NCBI RefSeq assembly: GCF_042477335.2 | Contig: NC_091255.1 | Location: 31,040,501 to 31,104,500 of the forward strand | Reading direction: 5' to 3' | DNA: 64,000 nucleotides | Origin: Ovis canadensis | Lineage: Eukaryota; Chordata; Mammalia; Artiodactyla; Bovidae | Part shown: positions 58,301 to 64,000 of the stretch, in pieces | How positions within the stretch are numbered: position 1 is the stretch's first letter | Layout of the letters: each line of letters opens with the position of its first letter | Notes under the pieces: generated by a model | Told to the model about the DNA's origin: nothing | Seen by the model: the letters and a program-made list of their open reading frames with translations, nothing else | Database searches by the model: none | Translations under genes and position numbers: made by a program

Positions 58301-61300
58301 CCTGGGTTGCGAAGATGCCCTGGAATAGGATATGACAACCCATTCCAGTATTCTTGCCTGGAAAATTCCATCAACAGAGGAGCTACTGTCCAAGGGGTCA
58401 GAGTCGGACATGACTGAGCATACATGCACACCCACTTAATGTCACTGAACTGCACACTGAAACACAGAATGATAAACTTCATGCCACGTATACTTAAATA
58501 AAAAACCATGCACATATATTCCTTAAATTTATGTATCAAAATTGGGAATAATCTGAAGTATAAATGGGGTAACACTTTTAAATATATCAATAAGATGGCA
58601 AACTTTACAACAGAAAATACAACACAGTATGCATACTAAGAGCGTAACTATATTGAACAGGAGACAAAGACTGAAAGCTAATATACAAAATTAAAGATAA
58701 TTCTATTATGAAAATCCCTCATTCCTTACTCCTACTCTGTAACAAGATTCTTTTCACTCTACCAATCAAATTTTTCCTCATCACATAATTATCCTAACTA
58801 CTATCCTAGTGAACTGAAATAGGTCTATCTTTGTATCATCCAAAACAGTTGTGTTAAGAGCCAAAATTCTTCATTACAGGGCCAAGTCAAGGAAAGCAGC
58901 CCCAGGGAACAAGACAGAAAAACAAGCAGCTATTTTTTGGGGGGGTAACCTTTTTCACTTTCACAGTCAAGTTTTTTTTCTCTTTAGAGACTTACCTGCA
59001 GGCACGGTCGGGGGAATTAAGAATTTCATAGTAGAATACAGAAAAATTGAGAGCAAGACCTAAGCGAATGGGATGTGTTGGTGGAAGTTCTGTCATTGCA
59101 ATATCACTAGCAGCTTTATAAGCCACTAGGCTGTTCTCCGCAGCCTCCTTCCTGTCATTTCCTGTGGCAAATTCAGCCAGATACCTGTGGTAGTCCCCTT
59201 TCCTAAAGCAAAACAAAACAACAACAAAAACACAGCATTTAAAGTTGTTAAAAATTTTTCTCTATTACATAAAATCAAGTTGTGATAAAAAACATGAAAC
59301 AACAGATGTATATATTTCAATAATTCAAAAACTTTCAGGAATGACTCAAATTTCACATTTCCAAGTATAAGCAAAATCCTAGAGAAATTAACTGAAAACG
59401 TTAAAAAAAATCAACAAATTTTATCACTCGATAGACCGGAATTAAACATAGAAAGTGGTTACAAAGAACAGCACAACAGTTTGTTAATGAAATGGAAAAA
59501 AAAAAAAAACTATATAAAATGTTAAGACTGTGTAAGGCATTGCTTACAGCTAGTGGGTATCCCCCACACAAACAAATGAATATATAAATAGGTTAACATA
59601 AAATTTAGTACATTTTTTATAGCTATTGTCTGACTATCTTAAATGTAGTAATACTGACTGTTCTTAGCAGTGAATTTGCAAATGAGTATTCAAAAACTAA
59701 GTCTTGAGAATCACTCCTCTTAACTATCCTTCCAACATTAAATAGAATGTTGAAAAATCTATATGAAAAATCGATGATTCTAAGACAGCTAACATTTAAT
59801 CTGATTTATTTAATCTGATTATCTTCCCTTCTAGTATAGGACCTACATTTTATAATAGAAAACCTTGGACTCGCCAGTGTTAGCTGCTGGAATGAGGTGT
59901 TTGTCCAGTACATCCAGAATGTCACAACAGATTAACTTTAGCTCAGTCTCAACCTGAAAAATAAAAGGAAGTCAAAAATTATTTAAGAAATTACACAAAT
60001 TATCACATTCTACCTCTGGTTTTAGAGAAAAGAACCATATTAAAGAGAACATATATATCCCTCTCCAAACCTCCTTTTCCACTCTTGATACAAAAGCAGA
60101 GAAAACCTGTCTCCGGTTCTGTGAAGTATTTCTTCCTACATGCCATTAGTTAAGTGATTGGGCGGGGTGGGGGTGGGGGTGCGCGACAACTCACAGTTCA
60201 GCTATAGAAGACTGTGATTACTATTTACTGAATGCAACATATTAACTAGCTTTTTTAAAAAAACTAGCTTTTGTCTCCACTTACATGGGAAAACAAAGAT
60301 CACCATATTTGACCAAAGATAACTAACTTAAAGAACTTAGAAGCAGAGTGAAAACCTGAACCCAAGTAGGCTGCATGGCTAGGCTCACAGTTTCTAAGGG
60401 ATGGAATAAAAACTTAAAGCCAGGCATTCTGCCTCCGCGACTCACATTCCTTAACCACTATTATAGTGAAAGTGAAGTCGCTCAGTCGTGTTCAACTCTT
60501 TGCAACCCCATGGACTGTAGCCAACCAGGCTTCTCCGTCCATGGGATTTTCCAGGCAAGAATACCGGAGTGGGTTACCATTTCCTTCTCCAGGGGATCTT
60601 CCTGACCCAGGGATCGAACCCGGGTCTCCCGCACTGGAGGCAGACACTTTAACCTCTGAGCCACCAGGGAAGCCCAACCACTATTATGCTCAACTGTAAA
60701 TCACCTTACTGATAGATCCATAACCAGCTACGACATCAAAAGTCCACAGACTGAAGTAAACACTGCCACTCATTTCAATTCGTTTATCATGCCAAAAACA
60801 CATACTACCTCTTAACACACATATACATTCTTCTCTCAATTTTGTTACTACAATGTCTTCCCTGGTGGCTCCAACGGTAAAGAATCTGCCTGCAATGCAA
60901 GAGTCCCAGGTTTGATCCCTGGGTCGGGAAGATGCCCTGAAATCCACTCCAATATTCCTGCCTGGAGAATTCTGTGGACAGAGGAGCCTTAAGGGCCACA
61001 GTCGATGGGGTCACAAAGGGACACAGCTGAGTGAATAATACTTTTACTCTTTCACAATGACATTGTTTAACCTCTCCAAATTCATTTTGTGCCCTCTGCA
61101 ACCTTCTTTCCATTGTAAATAATTCTCCCACTAATCTTCTATAATCTTACTGATTCTAAGTAAAACCAGCTCTCTCCTGAATGAACTACCTTCTTTATGG
61201 CTTTTCAAGTAGAGATAGATTGCTCTAAGAGGAGGATGACTTCTGAATTCAGACTCTTAAGTCCTCACTGACTCAGGATGACTGTTTTAATACTCCAAAC

Positions 61301-63472
61301 CCTTCCTCCCTTGGAAGCTCCTCCACTATGTTTTAAAATGTCAATTTCTGTCATCAATAGATCTCTGCAGGCCCTTCACCCACATTCACTAGTATCTACA
61401 GCTAACCTCTCCAATTCCTGGTATCACACATCAAGGCATTATCATGTTCCTTTCAATGTAGTTCTTGATCTCAACTCCATGACCTTTATTTGTGCACTCT
61501 TAACTGTGCTATTCTAGCCTGGAATTTTTAAGTTCCAATATTTTACTACTGGATTACAACTTCTTTTTTTAGTTCCTTTACTCCTGTTATTTATACTTAG
61601 AGACACATCAAGACCTCCAGTCTCTTTTCTTTCATCTTCTCCCAATTTATCAGTTCCTCTCTTTGCTTCCTACTTCCTTTCCTTCTTACCCCAAATCCCA
61701 CAATCTAGCACACAGACTTCTCCCTTCAGCACTCTCAACCTCCTCCTTTCCTCATCCCTCTGAAACACCAACCTGAATACCGACAATCTTTAGTCTTCGT
61801 TCCAATGTGTTTGAAGGTAATGGTCACACTGGTACCAGCTCACCACTTTCTATGTGATCCCAGGTATGTTAATCACTCAGAACACCCGTTTTTATCTAGG
61901 AACTAGAATAATATCTACCCTTTACAGGGTCATTTAAAGATTAAATACAGTAACTTGCACACATATTTTGTAATTTAGAAATATCTCATGTAAGTCAGCA
62001 AATACTGTTTCCCCTTTCCCTCTATCCACCAAATTCACTCCATGCTAACTTTGTGACAGTTTTTTTAATTTCTCCCACTGTATTTTTTTGTTTGTTTTCC
62101 ACTGTACTTTTAAAAGTGTGTTTAGAATCAGTTTCTCAACACTCAACGGGGGGGGGGGGGGGGCCTACTCTATGCCTAATAGGATGCTTAGCAGTAACCT
62201 CATCTCTACCCACTGAAGTTGTGAAAACCAAAAATGTCTCTACCAAATGTCCTCTGAGGAGCAAAGTCACTTCTGGTTTGAGAACCAGTGCACTAGATTA
62301 AACTTTCTTGACCAAAAGCCACAGCAAGAAAAACACTACACATCAGTGTAAACCCACATATAATATCTGAGACAATAAATTTACCAATACCTGACACCCT
62401 CTGATATTTTCTATTATAAAAACTGACTAGACCTATCTTCCATAAGGATATTAACTGTCTCATTTTTGTACCCATATTACCTATCAACTGATGTACATAA
62501 CAGGCACATGAATATTGGTTAAGCTGTCCAGAATGGTAATTTCAAGGTACTCAATGAAGTATTTTGTAGTCACCACAATAGAAATAATGATTAAATTAGT
62601 TGTCTACTTGTGTGGTGCTCTCTGCAGCTTTCAGGAAAAAAAAAAAAAGTCTTCTCTCTCCTAAAATACTGTATAGCCTCTAATTCTCAACCCAGATGAG
62701 TAAAAGATGTAAATCCAGTAAAATATAAAATATACACTACACAGGTATACAACAATGTGTGTACTAGGCTAAGGTCTAAATAGTCTAACACCTCAGACAT
62801 CAATCTTTGGGCTTCCCTCACAGCTCAGTCAGTAAAGAATCTGACTGCAATGCAAGAGACCTGGGTTCGATTCCTGGGTTGGGAAGATCCCCTGGAGAAG
62901 GAAATGGCAATCCAGTCCAGTATTCTTGCTTGGAAAATCCCATAGACAGAGGAGCCTGGTGGGCTACAGCCCATGGGGTCGCAAAGAGTCGGACATGACT
63001 TAGCGACTAAACCACAGGATATGACAAGATATGTCTAGGATATGCAGGCCACCCAGTAACTCAGACAGTAAAGAATCTGCCTGCAATAGAGGAGACCCAG
63101 GTTTAATCCCTGGGTTGGGAAGATCATCTGGAGAAGCAAATGGCAACCCACTCTAGTATTCTAGCCTGGAGAAGCCCATGGACAGAGGAGTCTGGTGGGC
63201 TACAGTCCATGGGGTCACAAAGGAGTCAGAACACAACTGAGCGACTCTAACACTAGGATGTAACAATCTCACCATTTGCCGATATTCCCGAATCATTTTT
63301 AGTTTGTCTTCTCCTCCCTTGTTTTCTTCTTTCTGTTCAATGCTGCTGATTATTCTCCAGGAAGCTCTTCTAGCTCCAATCACATTTTTATATGCAACAG
63401 ATAGGAGGTTTCTTTCTTCAACTGTCAACTCCACATCCATCCCTGCTACTTTCTTCATTGACTCCACCATTT
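52335..63472 (-). CDS. YWHAE: 14-3-3 epsilon (exons 2-6; exon 1 outside window)
   Basis: A dimeric phosphoserine/phosphothreonine-binding scaffold that regulates many kinases, phosphatases and channels in the cytosol. Exons on the minus strand are 63472-63273, 59953-59847, 59202-58996, 56950-56814 and 52387-52335. They total 704 nt; adding a 64-nt exon 1 gives 768, the full 255 residues plus stop. Phosphopeptide-pocket residues Lys50, Arg57, Arg130 and Tyr131 are all present. The acidic tail ([10 protein letters not shown]) identifies epsilon among the seven isoforms. All splice sites are GT-AG and phases agree throughout. No stop or frameshift is seen, and introns are retained, so this is the true gene and not a processed copy. 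Missing here: the promoter, the 5' UTR and residues 1-21. Confidence 0.97.
52388..56813 (-). other. YWHAE intron 5
   Basis: 4.4 kb, AT-rich. I recognise no young SINE or LINE in it, unlike introns 2 and 4. It holds a 14-bp hairpin at 54193-54226 and several A or T runs (for example 52591-52608 and 53470-53479). Confidence 0.7.
54193..54226. other. 14-bp stem-loop in YWHAE intron 5
   Basis: cctttttaagaggat, loop gaaat, atcctcttaaaagg. The arms match over 14 bp with one extra T in the left arm. Not part of a repeat I recognise. Confidence 0.9.
56814..56950 (-). CDS. YWHAE: YWHAE exon 5
   Basis: 137 nt, codon 193 to first base of codon 239. Encodes [35 protein letters not shown] and [10 protein letters not shown] (helices 8-9, part of the binding groove). 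Acceptor ttcttgtag, donor gatg|gtaagg. Confidence 0.98.
58176..58430 (+). mobile_element. Bov-A piece plus Bov-tA SINE in YWHAE intron 4
   Basis: 58184-58233 is a partial Bov-A core (cccactccaggactcttgcc). 58234-58430 is a Bov-tA with head ggcttccctggtggcttagt, B box gttcaatccc, and tail ending gtcggacatgactgagca. Antisense to YWHAE. Confidence 0.92.
58996..59202 (-). CDS. YWHAE: YWHAE exon 4
   Basis: 207 nt, from the last base of codon 124 to two bases of codon 193. Contains the phosphopeptide-contact pair Arg130-Tyr131 ([11 protein letters not shown]) and helices 6-7 with [13 protein letters not shown]. Acceptor gctttag, donor tgcag|gtaagt. Confidence 0.98.
59847..59953 (-). CDS. YWHAE: YWHAE exon 3
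   Basis: 107 nt, residues 89-123 plus two bases of codon 124. Encodes [20 protein letters not shown] and [15 protein letters not shown]. Acceptor atttttcag, donor aaaat|gtaggt. Confidence 0.97.
60453..60687 (-). mobile_element. Bov-tA SINE with 12-bp TSD
   Basis: Minus-strand Bov-tA in YWHAE intron 2, same orientation as the gene, with head gagccaccagggaagccc. Perfect aaccactattat copies flank it at 60453-60464 and 60676-60687. Confidence 0.97.
60855..61035 (+). mobile_element. Bov-tA SINE
   Basis: Head tcttccctggtggctccaac, B box gtttgatccctgggtc, tail ending gggacacagctgagtgaa. Antisense to YWHAE in intron 2. Confidence 0.92.
61036..62145. other. YWHAE intron 2, middle part
   Basis: Pyrimidine-rich on the plus strand with an old-LINE-like texture, but no family identified with confidence. 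No alternative exon is evident. Confidence 0.4.
62146..62163. repeat. Poly-G tract
   Basis: About 17-18 consecutive G (plus strand) in YWHAE intron 2. On the transcribed strand it is a C run. Confidence 0.85.
62808..63007 (+). mobile_element. Bov-tA SINE
   Basis: Complete: gggcttccctcacagctcag head, gggttcgattcctgggttgg, gcaaagagtcggacatgact tail. Very close to consensus, so probably young. Confidence 0.96.
63045..63252 (+). mobile_element. Bov-tA SINE beside YWHAE exon 2
   Basis: Second Bov-tA in tandem orientation: ggccacccagtaactcagac head, tttaatccctgggttggg, ending gcgactctaacac. ctaggat occurs at both edges (about 63036 and 63254), a possible short TSD. It ends about 20 bp from the exon 2 boundary and is antisense to the gene. 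Confidence 0.93.
63273..63472 (-). CDS. YWHAE: YWHAE exon 2
   Basis: 200 nt, from codon 22 (two bases) to Met88. Encodes [20 protein letters not shown], the pocket residues Lys50 and Arg57 ([13 protein letters not shown]), and [19 protein letters not shown]. Acceptor cacttatag, donor caaatg|gtgaga. Confidence 0.98.
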
Positions 63473-64000
63473 CTATAAGTGAAAAGAAAAATCAGACCTT
63501 AGAAACTAAGTTTTGTTAAAACATCCCTATCACAGTAAATCTTTTTTTCTGTCCAGCTAATGTAAAACAAAAGACACATTTTTTAGCAAAATATTGCTTT
63601 CACAATCATCAAACTAGCATGAGCAAAAAAACTAAAAAACATGTAAAAGACAAAGTAAATTAAGAGCTCAGAACAAGAGGATCTAGAATATAAATTGTAT
63701 GGAACCAAAATGACTTCATATAGTACCAAATATAATTTAGTATGGCTTGGAGGCATCTCTCTCATGTAAGTAAGACAATTAGGCATGTACACCTAACCCA
63801 TTTCCTAGTAAAAGTAATTCAGCTGGCCATTTAGGACAAAAGTTTTAAATTTACAGGCTCTAAAATGCATTTTCTCTCAAATTATTTCCCAACTAAATAA
63901 TACTGAATTCCTACCCCACCCCCCCAAAAAAAGTCATGGGAGGAAAGGGCATTCATTTATATAGCAAACATATAGTGAGCATTTTCGTTAGTCACAAACT
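63473..64000 (-). other. YWHAE intron 1, 3' end
   Basis: AT-rich intronic DNA running off the window. No exon 1 (MDDREDLVYQ...) is present, so it lies further right. Confidence 0.85.

Overview
This is a mammalian nuclear window, and the repeats identify the animal as a ruminant, most likely a bovid. Bov-tA/Bov-A tRNA-derived SINEs and BovB (RTE-type) LINEs occur throughout, with cetartiodactyl CHR-type SINEs, a ruminant L1 3' end, a mariner MITE, and older MIR, L2 and L1 relics. No bacterial, plasmid or CRISPR features are present.

The window holds two protein-coding genes facing each other tail to tail. DOC2B is complete on the plus strand: nine coding exons between 10395 and 33364, 412 codons, with canonical GT-AG introns and exon phases that join without a break. 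Exon 1 lies in a strong CpG island (about 9940-11420). DOC2B is a Ca2+-binding double-C2-domain protein of regulated exocytosis. YWHAE (14-3-3 epsilon) lies on the minus strand and only its 3' part is in the window: exons 2 to 6 between 63472 and 52335, then a roughly 0.96 kb 3' UTR ending near 51.38 kb. Exon 1 lies beyond the right edge. The two proteins act in different processes, exocytosis sensing and phosphoprotein scaffolding. Only their adjacency links them here.

Layout: 1-9.9 kb is DOC2B upstream DNA, with a nested L1/BovB/SINE cluster at 1.1-4.7 kb and several AT-rich, repeat-free blocks. 9.9-33.4 kb is DOC2B. 33.4-37.5 kb holds the DOC2B 3' region (end not resolved) and a small candidate promoter at about 35.95-36.11 kb that belongs to neither gene. 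37.8-47.5 kb is a retrotransposon graveyard: two decayed L1 copies, a ruminant L1 tail inserted in one, and two BovB fragments in opposite orientation in the other. 47.5-51.4 kb is AT-rich, with a mariner MITE and a run of unrecognised exon-like minus-strand ORFs. 51.4-64 kb is YWHAE, whose AT-rich introns carry several Bov SINEs.

Base composition changes sharply around 36-39 kb, from the GC-rich DOC2B domain to the AT-rich YWHAE domain. I found no clearly new biological system. The best leads are the candidate promoter at 36.0 kb, the possibly spliced minus-strand ORFs at 49.7-50.5 kb, the inverted BovB pair, a hairpin in YWHAE intron 5, and a SINE ending about 20 bp from a YWHAE 5' splice site. 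Exon boundaries were placed by eye from reading frame and splice consensus. Repeat family names come from recognising consensus-like text, not from a database search.
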